The notes beneath the pieces were generated by a model. The model did no database searches. It was not told the DNA's origin and saw only the letters and a list, made by a program, of their open reading frames with translations. The translations under genes were made by a program, and so were the position numbers. DNA of 64,000 nucleotides from Fratercula arctica (Eukaryota; Chordata; Aves; Charadriiformes; Alcidae). The number at the start of each line of letters is the position of its first letter. Positions within the stretch are counted from its first letter, which is position 1. This document shows positions 1 through 11,783 of the stretch, piece after piece. The DNA is taken from the NCBI GenBank assembly GCA_947846985.1, contig CANTUZ010000021.1:2658711-2722710 (forward strand). Reading direction: 5' to 3'.

Positions 1-310
1 TAAAACACCCCCTCACACACCCTCCTTCCCCGCCGGGACCGAGCACCGCCGGCCCCCCCCCGCCCCGCCGCGCCCCGACCGCGGGGCTCGCTCTCGGCAC
101 CCCCGGTGCTCCCCGACACCAGCCGAGCCCCCGGAGGTCGCTCCGGGACACCCCCCACCCCCCCCCCGCGGGGTGAGCGCTGCGGGACACCCCCCCTCCC
201 CCGACCCCCTCTATCCCCTCGCCGCGCTCCGCCCGCCCCCCCCGGCGCTCATGCTGCCCCCGCCGTGCCGCTGCCCTCCGTTTTCCCGGGGACAGCCCCG
301 GTCCGCGGGC

Positions 311-353
311 GGAGGAGGAGGAAGAGGAGGCGGAGGAGGAGGAGGAGGAGGAG
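311..353. repeat. (GGA)n purine-rich microsatellite
   Basis: Imperfect GGA/GAA/GCG triplets within the CpG island. The run is one-strand purine and could form triplex or quadruplex structure. It accounts for the poly-Gly and poly-Arg stretches in the translated frames here. Confidence 0.85.
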
Positions 354-605
354 CGGGACGAAGCTTCCCCGAGGTGCGAGCCCCGCCGCTCGGCGCCGGC
401 CGCGCTCGGGAGGCGGAGGGAGGGATGCTCGGCCCCGATCGCGCCGTTGCTTGGCTGGAGTAGCCCCCTCCTTCCTTCCCCCCACTATTTATCCTCCCCC
501 CCCCCCGCCCTTTCCCCGGCAGAACAGCCCTTCTCGCAGCTCCCGGACCGCCGCCGGCCCTGGCCGGGCTTCGGGGAGCCCCCCCTCACACACACACCCC
601 CCTTT

Positions 606-632
606 CCTCCCTCCCTCCCTCCCTCCCTCCTC
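606..632. repeat. (TCCC)n pyrimidine microsatellite
   Basis: About six tandem CTCC units, followed by a pyrimidine-rich stretch ending in an acceptor-like CAG at 660-662. Confidence 0.85.
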
Positions 633-764
633 CAGCCGGAGTTTGTTTTTCTGCTTTTCAGCATCCCCGAGGGAAAACATGGAATCACAGACACAAGCAA
701 ATCCAGGCAGGGTTGCAGCCTGCTCTTGGTAGCGGTTGCTTTCTGGGGAACACGGTTAATTTTT

Positions 765-767
<3 letters not shown>

Positions 768-795
<28 letters not shown>

Positions 796-798
796 GGG
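768..798. repeat. T18-G13 homopolymer junction
   Basis: An uninterrupted T run of about 18 passes directly into a G run of about 13. Length is likely polymorphic and assembly errors are possible. Confidence 0.85.
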
Positions 799-850
799 CT
801 TGCTTTTTGCTTTCCATAGCGAAGCCGCTCCGCGGTCCTCCGCTTCCATG

Positions 851-2130
851 AAAGATGAGTGGAAGCGCGGAGAAACACGCTCCCCGACGCATCAGCATCC
901 CGACCCTGGCGACACATTTGCCCGTGTCACACCCAGAGACCTTCTGGGCTCATTTTGCCCTGCATTGGACACATAAAAAAAGCCCCTTTTCCCCAACCCC
1001 TTGACGAGACGGCAATAACTTGTGATAAATGCCGGCATCTCATCTGTGAAAAGCAGCTCGCTGTTACCTTCATTTTGATTTCGAATAGTACCAAGAAGCA
1101 TTCCTATAATTGCGTCCAATTAAGCTGTAAGTGGCGATAACTGCTTTGAATCCCTTCTGATATTTTTTTTCCCCCCTCTGAATTCATTTTCCATGTGCAT
1201 ATTGATCCGTTGTGTGTTTTTACCCAATAGGTGGAGCCGTTACAGCCTGGTTATCTCCAGCCTCTTTCAGAGAGTTTTCTTTTTTTACCGTGGCAAAGCT
1301 GCAAACGTGCAGCAAACCCCCAAAACCCCACTCCTGGGATTTTTCCCACTGGGAAAAACGTTTTCGAGGGACCCCGAGCTTGTCCCCAAGTCCCCCGCGC
1401 TGGAGCTGGTGACCTCAGGGATTTGCACAAACATGTCGATGGGGACTCCGCTTTACTCCCCCAAATTACTCTGATGATTTGCGGTGCCCCTGCTCGCTCG
1501 TGTCCGCGCTCCGCGGGAGCTTTGCCATTTTTTAGCACGGCTCATAAGCGTCAAATCCTTTTCAAAGGCAGAAAGATGGGCATGACCTTTCTTAAACCAA
1601 AGGGGAAAAGGCCAGAAGTCACTATATTCGTGATAACGTGATGTCTAGTAGCTCCCATCGAGCCTCCCCGCCTGGTTTCCGAGCGGAATCTCAGCTTTTT
1701 TTCCTGCCGCCTGTTGAAATCAGTGGGAGTTTTTTCCCCTTGGCTCACTCGCGGGATAATAAACATCCAAACCGCTTCGCCACGAGGCAGTCTGAGATTG
1801 TTATACCCGCGCTATATTGACAGAAACCCAAGGAAATAAAAGGTGCCTGGCTATAAACAGCCTCAAATATTCCCTCCCCCGCAAACCTCATCGCTGCCTT
1901 GCGGCACAGGCGGTCTCGGACGGTGCCAGGTTCCCTGGCAGAGCCCGGGCTGTGGGTTGTGCCTGGCTGCGGAAACACGCCGCAGCCCTGGGCTTTCTCC
2001 ACTTGCTTATTTTCATCCTCTTCCCTTTCCCTAAAGGATTTTCCACTTGTTTGGGGTTGTGGTTTTTTTTTCGGGGGGGGGAGGGTAGCTCTGCAAAAGG
2101 GTAAAGGAAAGTTTGCCGCTTTTTTCCCTT
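851..2130. other. Single-copy non-coding stretch right of the CpG island
   Basis: No exon or recent repeat is recognised. The block 960-1140 is AT-rich, evenly complex and carries TAATT-like sites, resembling conserved non-coding DNA. At about 1712-1760 a phrase like TTGAAATCAGTGGGAGTTTT resembles old interspersed-repeat wording common in amniote introns. A G-rich run lies near 2073-2082. Confidence 0.4.
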
Positions 2131-2640
2131 AAATGCGCTTCCGCCAAGCTATCTGCTCAAATCTGATCTGATGAGCAAATCAGTCTGATTTATCACAGGG
2201 AAGTGACTTTTCTTAATTTAAATAAATAAAAACAAATTAAAAAAAAGCAAAGCTGATGGTAAATAGGAGTAAGACCAACTTCATCCCGAGCTGGAATTCA
2301 AAAGCTTCCCCGCGAAAATCTGTATAGACAAACCAGAGAAAACCTGCCCGTAACATTCCCAGCTGATGCTGGTGTGACGTCTCGCCCTGCCCCGGCCACC
2401 CACCCTTGGGAAACCATCGCCCTTTTTTTGAATTTATTTGGGAAAACAGCTCCCGTTTTCCCGCTCACCCCGTGCACGTGCTTCATCAGAGTCCTGCTTA
2501 ATTCTTTACGCAGCCAGAGCAGCTTAAAAGCTTATTGGGCTTAATGCATGGAAGGAATAATAGAGCCGGAATCAATAAATATTGCTTATTAATCAACAAG
2601 TCACTTTTAAAATTATCCCTTGGGGTGGGTGAGTTTGCTA
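2131..2640. promoter_or_regulatory. Candidate developmental enhancer block(s)
   Basis: Two AT-rich, non-repetitive blocks (about 2131-2290 and 2500-2640) are dense in homeodomain-like TAAT/ATTA words. The first carries repeated ATCTGATCTGATGAGCAAATC-like half-sites near 2160-2185. The second has ATGCAT near 2544 and TTATTAATCAAC at 2586-2597. This composition is typical of conserved enhancers near CpG-island developmental genes. Conservation itself cannot be seen from one sequence. Confidence 0.25.
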
Positions 2641-3107
2641 CTTCTGTTGGAGAACAGTTTGGATGGGAAGAAAGCTATACGGGAGAAATTCCGGGAATCA
2701 TTTCGGGCGACTCCTGCCATTCTCCCCCCCCAAGACGTAACCCGCGTGCCCCTGAAAGGTATAGAAAAGACAAATATTCCGCAATTTTTTCTACACCAAA
2801 AGCACTGCATTCTTTGAAACTTCATTTTCATTTCAAACGTCGACTCAGGTTAAGACAAAAAGGATTAAATAAAAGCTTTAAAACCCCTGGAAAGTAAACC
2901 ATAATACTTCCTTCCAGCTGGACTCTTTTATGATTATTATTTAATTCATCCCATAGGGGAGCAAAAGGAGTGAAAGCTCAACCCCGAACACTTTTCCCTC
3001 CGCGCCCTCAGTGTTATTGACAAGCTGAAAAACCCACAGCCCCCCTGTTTGCCAGGGCCCGGACACCCCCGGCAGAGTGAGATGCTGAGTTAAAAGCTCA
3101 GGTCCAG
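2641..3107. other. Single-copy non-coding stretch
   Basis: No gene or repeat is recognised up to the CR1 boundary. Confidence 0.4.
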
Positions 3108-3868
3108 AAACGTGCAGGATCCTGCACGTGTGTTGGAGCAATCCCAAACCCAAATCCAGGCTGGGCAGAGAATGGCTGGAGAGCAGCCCTGAGGAGAAGG
3201 ACTTGGGGGTGTTGGTGGGTGAGAAGCTCAACACGCCCCGGCACCGTGCGCTGGCAGCCCAGAAACCCCCCGCAGCCTGGGCTGCATCCCCAGCAGCGTG
3301 GGCAGCAGGGCCAGGGGGGGATTCTGCCCCTCTGCTCCGCTCGGGGGAGACCCCCCTGCAGCGCTGCCTCCAGCTCTGGGGCACCAACAGCAGAAGGACA
3401 CGGAGCTGTTGGAGCGGGGCCAGAGGAGGCCCCGGAGCTGCTGGGAGGGCTGGAGCCCCTCTGCTGTGGGGACAGGCTGAGAGAGCTGGGAGGGGTCAGC
3501 CTGGAGAAGAGAAGGCTCCGGGGAGACCTTCCAGCCCCTGCCAGTCCCTAAAGGGGCTCCAGGAAAGCTGGGGAGGGACTCTGGGGCAGGGAGGGGAGCC
3601 ATGGGACGAGGGGGAAGGGTTTTACACTGAAAGAGGGGAAATTTCGATGAGATCTGAGGCAGAAACTTTTCATTCTGAGGTGGGTGAGCCCCTGGCCCAG
3701 GTTGCCCAGAGAAGCTGTGGCTGCCCCATCCCTGGAGGGGTTCAAGGCCAGGTTGGACGGGGCTTGGAGCAACCTGGGCTGGTGGGAGGTGTCCCTGCCC
3801 AGGGCAGGGGGTGGCACTGGGTGGGCTTTACGGTCCCTTCCAATCCGAACCATTCTGTGATTCTATGA
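3108..3868 (+). mobile_element. CR1 LINE, 5'-truncated, 3' end intact (young variant A)
   Basis: The copy starts inside the distal part of the CR1 ORF2 region and runs through the 3' UTR to the tail ATTCTGTGATTCTATGA. CR1 elements are avian non-LTR retrotransposons that copy themselves through an endonuclease/reverse transcriptase, commonly truncate at the 5' end, and lack poly(A). The frame is broken relative to ORF2 and the catalytic domains are absent, so the copy is inactive. It is nearly collinear with the copies at 16014 (+), 47561 (-) and 53257 (-). A 20-bp perfect palindrome sits at its 5' break. Confidence 0.93.
3110..3129. repeat. 20-bp perfect palindrome at CR1 5' junction
   Basis: The half-site ACGTGCAGGA is followed directly by its reverse complement. 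The matching CR1 stretch at about 18465-18480 is a near-palindrome with GGGTCC in the centre, so this one mostly derives from CR1 sequence. Confidence 0.9.
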
Positions 3869-4510
3869 AATGTGAATTTGGCAGAAGAGTTTCCAAGGTT
3901 TCAGGGCTCGGCTGTCAGGGCTGCAGCTTCACTCCACCCCTGTGAGTGGGAGTTAGTGCATCCCAGGGGATTTATGGGATTTATTCCATTGCTCAGTTCT
4001 CCAGAGCAATCCCTGGTGGGCGAGGGGGCAGCAGATTTATCCCCGGTTCAGCGCCATGACGAGTTACGAATTGGTGGTAACAGCATGATTATACCCAGGA
4101 TGAGGATCAGCTTCACAAAAGCTGCGATATCTTGTGGTTTAGTCCCTAAAAGCAGGAGGCGAGATTCCAGGGACGGGATCAAAGGGTGCAGGACTCTGAT
4201 CCCCACCTTGCAAAGGGCTTGATTTTAGCTCTCAGGAGCTCAAGCCAAGGAGAACGGGGGTCAGATATTGAAAGGGTGATCCCCCCCAAGTAGGAGGTTC
4301 AAGTCACTGTTGGTTGGCAAAGGGACCGAACTCCCTGCACAGAAGCATCTCCCGGTGCCACTGGAGTTGCTGGTTTGGAAAGCAAAGGCTGAGCCCCACC
4401 GGGCAGCCGGCAAAGCCGCCGGCTTGGCTGGGATGTGATTCGGGCACCGATCCCCACCGAGCCACCCCAGCAGGACAGATCTGCTGGTGCAGCTCCGCAG
4501 GCTGGAGGAT
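3869..4510. other. Single-copy non-coding stretch between two CR1 copies
   Basis: No exon, recent repeat or RNA gene is recognised. The 116-codon + frame at 3872-4222 has no recognisable motif. Confidence 0.4.
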
Positions 4511-4771
4511 CACAGAATCCCAGACTGGCCGGGGCTGGAAGGGCCCTCTGGAGCTCATCCCGTCCCACCCCCTGCCAGAGCAGGGGCACCCACAGCAGGT
4601 GGCACAGGAACGCCTCCAGGCGGGCTTGGAATGTCTCCAGAGACGGAGACTCCACCACCTCTCTGGGCAGCCTGGGCCAGGGCTCTGCCACCCTCACAGC
4701 AAAGAAGTTCCTCCTCCTCTTGAGATGGAACTTCCCATGGTCAAGTTTGTGCCCGTTACCCCTTGTCCTGT
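4511..4771 (-). mobile_element. CR1 LINE 3' fragment (variant B)
   Basis: The reverse complement of a CR1 3' UTR starts CACAGAATCC and continues with the CTGGCCGGGGCTGGAAGGGC block. It is collinear with the start of the copies at 6468 and 21999, which extend further. The break at 4771 is the 5' truncation point. Only non-coding 3' UTR and the very end of ORF2 could be present, so there is no coding capacity. Confidence 0.92.
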
Positions 4772-6467
4772 ATCTCAGAACAGAACGTGGTGCCAGAAGA
4801 GGAAACTGGTACCTGATACCCCGCTTTTGGCACTTCTCCCACATTAACTGGCCCTGCCGGAGTTATCCTGCACCCACCCATCCCACCACGAAGCACAGAG
4901 ATGAGAAAAGAGAAAGCAACGCCTCTAAAAAGGAGCCCTGTAAGACTGCAGGGGGGATGCATGAGACACAGCCAGAGGCTGGAGAAATTATTCCATCTTC
5001 AGGAGGACAAAAAAGGAAATGGAATATTATCTCCTCTTTGGAGAGAGAGCCCGTGTCTCTGGACTCCAGAGCCTTAGGGCGGCTCTTCGCAGAGCGGTGC
5101 TGCAGCCGTGGTTTTGTGTTGTCATTTATTTGGGGTTTTTTGTGTTTTTTTTTTTTTCCCCCCTGTATATAAAAGGCTGAAGTTTGCTGGGAGTCGCCTG
5201 GCATTTCGCCGGGTGAGCTCCTGCTATTTTAGCTCACGTCTTTATTTCTGATGGGCTGCGCGGCGCGGGAGCGATGTTGTCGCTGCTTCGCTTGGGTGTT
5301 TAATCACGCTCCGAAGCTTTTTACCGCTTTGTGTACACCGCCACAGGAGACGTCCTGGCTTAATTAAAAAAGAATCTAGGGAAAGGAAAAAAAAAAACAA
5401 CCCTCTAAGCTCACTTTACTATTCAAATCTGTGTAACTCAGTGCTTTGGTGCTGGGCTGTGTGTCCGTGAGCTGGGCCATATGGGGGTTAGATATCACCT
5501 ACACCTTCACATGTGGTACCGGGATGCAATGGTGGGAAGCGGGGATCCCGGCTCCCCTGTCTTGGGGGGATAATTCTGGATACTACGTGGGCATAAGCCT
5601 GGAGCGTGAAAGTGGGTCTGGAGGCTCTTCTGGAGCTGACCTCAAATCTCATGTTCCAAGGAAATTCCTGGAAAACGGGAGCCTGGAGCTTCGCGACGGG
5701 CGTTTGGGGCTGAACGTGGCACCAGCACACCAGCCCCTGCGATGCCACCAGGACACCTCGGAGGAGGCCTGGCGAATATTTCATGTCATCTTCTCTGTCT
5801 GGAGAGAAAATTCCCCCCGCTGTCTTAATTCCAGCCTTCCTGCCTCTGCTCAGCCCTTTTTTCTCAGGTTAAATTTACTGGACCTATCAAACACAGAGGA
5901 AAGCTCCTCGGTGTTTAGATGCTGAAGGGGACTGAAAATTATATCTCTCCCAGGGAGGTTTGCTTCTAAATCAAGTTAAGGGAGCAATTTCTTAAGTTAA
6001 TATTTATTCTTTGTCTTTCCTAGTTATTCGAAGGCTCTTCTGGGAGCCAGGTGGGAAATAGCCCTTTCTCCTCTTAAACCTGTTGCTGTTATTTCAAAGA
6101 CAAGCGAAGGCAAAGAGGCTGCCGCAGCCCCGTGCTTTATGGCAGCAGGGAGGGACGCAGGGCAAGGCAGGCTTCAAACACCGAAATGTAAGCACAGGTG
6201 GGCTGGGATAAAAGGGGACAGTCACCTCCTGCATGAAGCGACATCAGCCTTTCATCCCGCAGCACCCTCACCACGTTTAGAGGCTCCTTTATGTGCTGGG
6301 TCGCCTGCTGGAAAGCAAATATTTCACTTCCTGGGCCAGTTTAGGGTCTCCCCACAGAGGCTTTGGCCAGAGTTTTAAGGATTTAAGAGTTTTAAGGATT
6401 AAGCAGCCTTGGAGCGGTCTCACAAGCCAGGATCTGCTCCCAAAGCTGCCACCGAAATTTCCACATC
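4772..6467. other. Single-copy non-coding stretch
   Basis: It holds a TATA-like site at 5166 (listed separately) and AT-rich, evenly complex sequence at 5930-6080. A 159-codon + frame at 5446-5925 has no recognisable motif and no convincing splice signals. Confidence 0.4.
5166..5175 (+). promoter_or_regulatory. TATA-box-like site TATATAAAAG
   Basis: A near-consensus TATA element follows a T/C run (5140-5163) and precedes a locally CpG-enriched stretch (5190-5300). An ATG at 5250 opens a 38-codon frame to a TAA at 5364. The spacing would suit a transcription start near 5200. Such words also arise by chance in AT-rich DNA, and nothing downstream is recognised as a gene. Confidence 0.25.
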
Positions 6468-6906
6468 CACAGAATCCCAGAATCCCCGACTGGCCGGGGC
6501 TGGAAGGGCCCTCTGGAGCTCATCCCATCCCACCCCCTGCCAGAGCAGGGGCACCCACAGCAGGTGGCACAGGAACGCGTCCAGGCGGGGTTGGAATGTC
6601 TCCAGAGACCGAGACTCCCCCACCTCTCTGGGCAGCCTGGGTCAGGGCTCTGCCACCCTCACAGCAAAGAAGTTCCTCCTCCTCTTGAGATGGAACTTCC
6701 CATGGTCAAGTTTGTGCCCGTTACCCCTTGTCCTGTCGCCGGGCACCACTGAGAAGAGCCTGGCCCCATCCTCCTGACACCCCCCTTTCAGTATTTAGAA
6801 GCGTTGATAAGATCCCCCCTCGATCGCCTTTTTTCCAGACTGAAGAGACCCAAATCCCTCAGCCTTTCTCCATGGGAGAGGTGTTCCATCCCCCCAGCAT
6901 CTCCAG
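6468..6906 (-). mobile_element. CR1 LINE 3' fragment (variant B)
   Basis: The reverse complement begins CACAGAATCCCAGAATCCCC and extends past the 4511 copy into the region encoding the end of ORF2. It is close to identical with the copy at 21999-22455. It has no intact coding frame. Confidence 0.93.
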
Positions 6907-9590
6907 ATCTATTTGCTACTGGGAATGATTTGTGGCACAATGAATCGCACAATAATTTGCTGCTGCAAAAATTCCAGTTTAGGGGTCTGTTTTCTTTGTT
7001 TGTGGCTCTACGTGGAGAGCGGGCATCAGAGGTCTACAGGGTGAGCGGTCACCGGGGGATAGATGCCTCGAGGCCTGGGAGAGCGGCCGGCGGGGGCTGG
7101 TGTCTGGGAAGGGTGTCCTGCCTACGCCCGCCCGCAGGCTCGCCCGCACCCCTGTCTGCTCCGCCTGGGTGCAGAGCTCACATTGGAAGAAATCAATAAA
7201 TGCAATTATTATAAAAATTTCCCCCGTCCCCAAGGGATGCGGCTGGAAGCGCATACGAGGGCAAGTCTCCGGCAGGTTCCGCATCGACCCAACTCCGCTC
7301 CCGGCATGGTCACCCCACGGCGCGGCGGAGCCAAGGCACTGGGAGATTCCAGGGGAGCAGCGGCTCTTCGCAGCTGTTGGGGGGATTTCAGTGATATTTC
7401 CCAAGGGAACAAGCCCTTCCTGCACAAGGAAAAGGCTCCCCCTCTCCATCAAGAAAAACTGAATTCCCATCAAAAATTATTTCAAAGGAGAAATGTTGAC
7501 AGCCCCAAAGTTGCTCCAATTCCTTTCAAATTCAACGGGAATATTGCCGGGTATTTCAGCAGGGGTTCATTGAGGCGACTCCCATCCGCGGAAATCCCGG
7601 GTCGCTGCAAACTCTCCCGACCCCAGCAGTGGCTGCAGAAAGTGAGTTTGGGGGCTTTTACCTTCTTTATGTGATTTGGCCAGGACTAGGATTTGGCCAG
7701 GACACCGGGTCGGTGTTGAAAGACTGTCCCCGCTAATATTCCCACTGTCCTCGGCAGGGGTAAAGCCTATCCGCAGGGATGCTGGGCGGGATGCGAGTGG
7801 GGCTGGTGAGTGCTACCTGTCGAGCTGCCAAACAGAACGGATCCATCGAACGTTTCCTTGGCAGGCTAATGGGTGACAGCAGTTGTGTGGGAAGACTAAT
7901 GGAGAAAAGGTTTGATAAAATAGAAGCACCATCCCTAAGTTTTTTTCCGATGCTTTTTTGCAGTTATATAATTTTAAAATGACATTGATTTAAAAAAAAA
8001 AAAAAACCACAAACCAAAAAAAAACAAAAAAAACCCATCAAAACCCAACACTGGGAAACTTTGAACACTTGGGGCTGGATTCCGCTCTCGCTGTCAGCAG
8101 AGAAAGTTTCGGTCCCTCCCCATGAACTTCACCACATTTTCCCAGGAGGGAGGATGAGAAGCAGGATTTGGCCCTTAATAACCTCTAAATGCCACTGGTG
8201 CTGTGCAGGGAAAAGGGCCTGAGCCGTCACCCCCAGGGAAGGGTCTGCACTTTGCATCCAGCCAATATTCCCTGTGCCTGTCGTTACTCTGCCGACCGGC
8301 ATCGACGCGGAGCGGGATGCACGGGGGGTTTGCACCTCGCGGGGGTGCGGCACTGTCCCAGCATCACACGCACCCTCTTGCAAAGCCACCTCTGCAGTTC
8401 CCGAGGAGCTTTGGAGGATGCCTGAGGGAATTTTAGCTCCCATCCCGACTGGATCCGGCCTCAGGACTCGCTTCTAGGGGACAGTTGGTGGCAGAGGTTA
8501 AAAACAAGGATGACGGTGGAGGAGCTGGATGGTTGGATGGCCAGGGAGCCGTGAGCTGGATGTGAGACCCTCATCCCTGGTTCCCCACGGGCTGGCTGTG
8601 CTCGCGGCCGGGTGGCACCCCCCAAACCCCCGCTGGGCTCACAGGGCTCTGCTGGAACCCCTCGTTGTGCTGGGAGCTGCCGCCCGGGCAGACGGAAAGG
8701 ACGCTGGGGATGTCACGCCTGCTCTGAGACGGGAAGATGGACACCTTGCTCCCTGCCTCGGTTTCCCTGCCTGGCTCTCCTGTACAGGCCAGCGGTTTCC
8801 AGGCACGGGCTGGTGCAGCACGAAGGACAACGGGACCTGGCTCGGGTCAAGCCGTCCCCTCTCCCGTCCTCACCAGTCCGGACTGTTTTATTAACACTTC
8901 CCTGTAGGCTCCAGCATTTGGCTCATGTGATGGCTGATGACTTTACTTTTTTTTTCTTTTTTTTTTTTTTTTTTTAGTTAAAAATACCTGCTTTCTTCTT
9001 TAATATAATCCCATGGGAAACCAAAATGAAGGGAGCTCTGAGATGGAAAAAGCCCCAAAGAAATGAAACTGCAGCAGAAAGAAGGTTCCTCCAGGGGGGA
9101 CGTACGGACTGACTCCGCTTTGAAACAAAGGTGTTGTCAGAATGAGTTTCCCTGAAGAAACGTCCTCAGTGCTTTTTGGGAAGGTTTGAATTAATTCTCT
9201 CACCCCTCCAAGAGAAGGTATGTAATACCTCCAGCCATATAATAAGGCACAAAGGTGAAGTTTCCCGGTCTTTTTTATTTTCCTCTCCATCAGTCTCCAT
9301 AAATACGGCATACATTGATATTCATAATTCCTCTCTCCCGCTCTCGCAGTCGCTGGATGTGGCGGGGCGCGCGGGAGGCGGGTGCACATGGTGCCTTGGT
9401 GCTTCTCTGAGCAATGGTTAATGGACCGGATGATGATTCTCCGCGATGGCATGTCAATGTTTCTTTTTTTTTTTTTCTTGTCGAGGCTTCTTTTTTTGTC
9501 TCTGGGTTGATATTTTCAAACGATATACCTGAAGGTATAAAACCTCCGGGGAGAAGTGAGAAAGGTTGTTTGGAAATGCACCTACCAAGT
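6907..9590. other. Single-copy non-coding stretch with A/T runs
   Basis: Moderately CpG-enriched patches occur at 7030-7330 and 8280-8360. An A-rich low-complexity run lies at 7992-8046 and an interrupted T run at 8946-8976. The 203-codon + frame at 7063-7674 has no recognisable domain and overlaps the CpG-rich patch. The words AGGATTTGGCCC at 8163 and GGGGCTGGATTC at 8071 resemble phrases seen in old amniote repeats. Confidence 0.4.
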
Positions 9591-9770
9591 GCTTTCTGAT
9601 CTCCTCTGCGCCCTCCTTCTGAGCAGTCCCCTCCGCTTTCTCCTTTATATCTCCGAGAATATGAGTTGCTTTAACAACATCCCATGAGTTGTTTTAATTT
9701 TGCCATTAATCTTGTAAACAAGACGCTCCAAGGAAGCATTTTCTCTTGTGCCAATGTATACCAGGCTTTA
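9591..9770. promoter_or_regulatory. Candidate conserved non-coding element
   Basis: This AT-rich, non-repetitive block carries a CCATTAATCTTGTAAACAAG stretch, which contains a homeodomain-like ATTA and a forkhead-like GTAAACA. It stands out from its surroundings by lacking both CpG and simple repeats. Conservation is not testable here. Confidence 0.22.
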
Positions 9771-11783
9771 AAATCTGCGGAGGGAACACGTCCCCGTCTT
9801 CTTTCCTCCCTTTGCCGGGACCAATTTCTTGGTGCGTCGAAAGGTGATGGCAGCCAGGGGTCTTCAAATAAGGGGGAATCAGCAGCTGAAAATCTACCAG
9901 TTTGCATATTGTTCTCCTAAAAAAGCCTCCTCTAACCTTCCACGAAATAGAGGAAGAGCAGGAATATTTATTTTCCTTCCAGCTAATCCTAAATACAAGT
10001 GCAGCATCCTCCCACGTTTCCCATTTAGCCCCTGGAGACAGTGACACGTTGGGTTTATCACATCTCTGAGACGGACAGAAAGGGACCGACATGAGACATT
10101 TCCATGTGGACACTAAAAAACCTTGAATATGTTCCTCACGGTGTGTGTTTTTCGTGACAATGGAGGGGTTTTTTTTCTCACATTCATTGACATCACATTA
10201 TGCAGTAAGTCCCCAGGGAACCGTTCCCAGAATAATTGCACAAGACAAATAATCAGTATTTCCAATTTATTTTCTTCTGCTCTTCCGGATGAAGTAATGC
10301 GACGCTTCTTTGTGATAATTGGAAACACCTGATGCTGACCTGAGAAAGTGAAGGAAGAATTCAAAACATTGATCTTAGAGCCAACTTAAAGGGAAAATTA
10401 GCACCTTGTGCTGGGAGATGTTACCCTGGCACGGCTTGCATTGCTCTCCACAAGCTCTTGTGCAGAGACCCAGCTTTTGGGCAGCAAATTGGTGCTGGGG
10501 TGCCATCCATTTCTTGGCCGTCAGGCTGGCCACCACCTTGGCTGCAAGTCTGGGGGTTACACATCTCCCTGCCGGTCCTGCTCAGTTAATCCCCCCCCCC
10601 CCCTTTTTGTTTCTCCAGGGAAGTTTATTGTGATATTGTGTCATTGCTTCTCGGTGCTCAGCAAAAGGTTGGTTTGGATACCAGTATCACCAGTGCCGGG
10701 ATGAGGAGAGGTATCCTCTCTAGCATTCCCTCCTGAGAGCACCCGGGACCCGAGGTGCACCCAGAAACATCCAATAAAATTAGCAGACGGGGATCAAAAC
10801 AAGCAGAACACTGTACTGCTCCGCATCAGGCACTGCCAACGACCAGCCCAGGGCTTTTCATACCAAGACACACCTCTGGCTTCGACAGACCGACCCCGGG
10901 CTGATGGAGATTAGCACAATATGTTGAGGGACAGCGTTACACACAGTCCTTATTCTTATCCTCTGCTCTAGGCGTATGTTTTTATCAGAGACAGGATGTT
11001 GGAGAAGACAAGACTCTCAATCTGATTTAATACAGCTGCTCGCATGCTCTTACGTTACGCTCCCGACAGTCCCCAGGCTTCGCAAAGTGAGACGTGCCCG
11101 AATCCAGCAGGTTCCCATTAAGCTGCTGGAAAGGGAATGGATTTCGGCTGAATGACAACTCGGGAAAAACAAAATGAACCGGCATTTCCCTGCGCTGCAA
11201 ACGACGTGCACGGGGACCTTCTCCCCACGCCGAGCCCCGCGAGCCGCAGCGTTTGCTGAGGCGACCGTTGCGTTTGCAGCAGGGCACAGAGGGACCCGCA
11301 TCGGGGCAGGAGCCGGGGACAAGCACAGCTCCCGACACGCTCCCGAGAACAACTGTCCCGCATTTTACACAGAGTGGGAAGGGGATCCATGGACACAGGC
11401 ATGAACGGAGTGTTTATGAATAACCCAGTATCAATCCCACTGTTTAAGCATTATAAAGATGTGTGTAATTTTCAATTGATATCGTATAAAGATACATAAT
11501 AATGATTTTTTTTGTGGAAAATGGCATGAATTGACTGCTTGTTATCTACTAATATCTCTGCCAGCACCCAGAGTAATCGCCCAGTGAAAGCTTTCTGCTG
11601 TACTGGATGTACTGGGCTGAGGAGCCGGAGGAAGGATGCTGCTCTGAGCAGTGGGCACACAGGGAGCACCGGCGCGAGGAGTCAGAAATTGCTATTCTGA
11701 GCAAAAACCTGCACTCACCCAAACTTCCCAACACGATCAGTGCTGGTGGCAGACAAGATTGTGGTTATAAGTGACTTATATTG
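9771..11783. other. Single-copy non-coding stretch
   Basis: No exon or recent repeat is recognised. A C13 run lies at 10591-10603. A CpG-enriched patch lies at 11210-11345 without promoter-like motifs. An AT-rich stretch lies at 11410-11530. Confidence 0.4.

Larger units (their letters stand above)
1..850. promoter_or_regulatory. CpG island, probable promoter / first-exon region of a flanking gene
   Basis: The first 560 bases are extremely GC-rich with many CpG dinucleotides, unlike the rest of the window, where CpG is sparse. GC then declines to about 850. It contains homopyrimidine and homopurine tracts and a weak TATA-like CTATTTATCC near 484-493. An acceptor-like pyrimidine tract ends in CAG at 660-662, followed by an ATG at 679 that opens only 17 codons before a stop. 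Unmethylated CpG islands of this kind usually mark vertebrate promoters; that it serves a gene here is inference. Direction is unknown and the island may continue left of the window. Long open frames inside it (208 and 96 codons on +) are Pro/Arg/Gly-rich low complexity, as expected of GC-rich DNA, and I do not call them genes. Confidence 0.6.

Noticed and set aside
106..732. 208-codon + frame and overlapping frames at the left edge
   Set aside because: Pro/Arg/Gly-rich low complexity in a CpG island, open in several frames on both strands and without any known motif.
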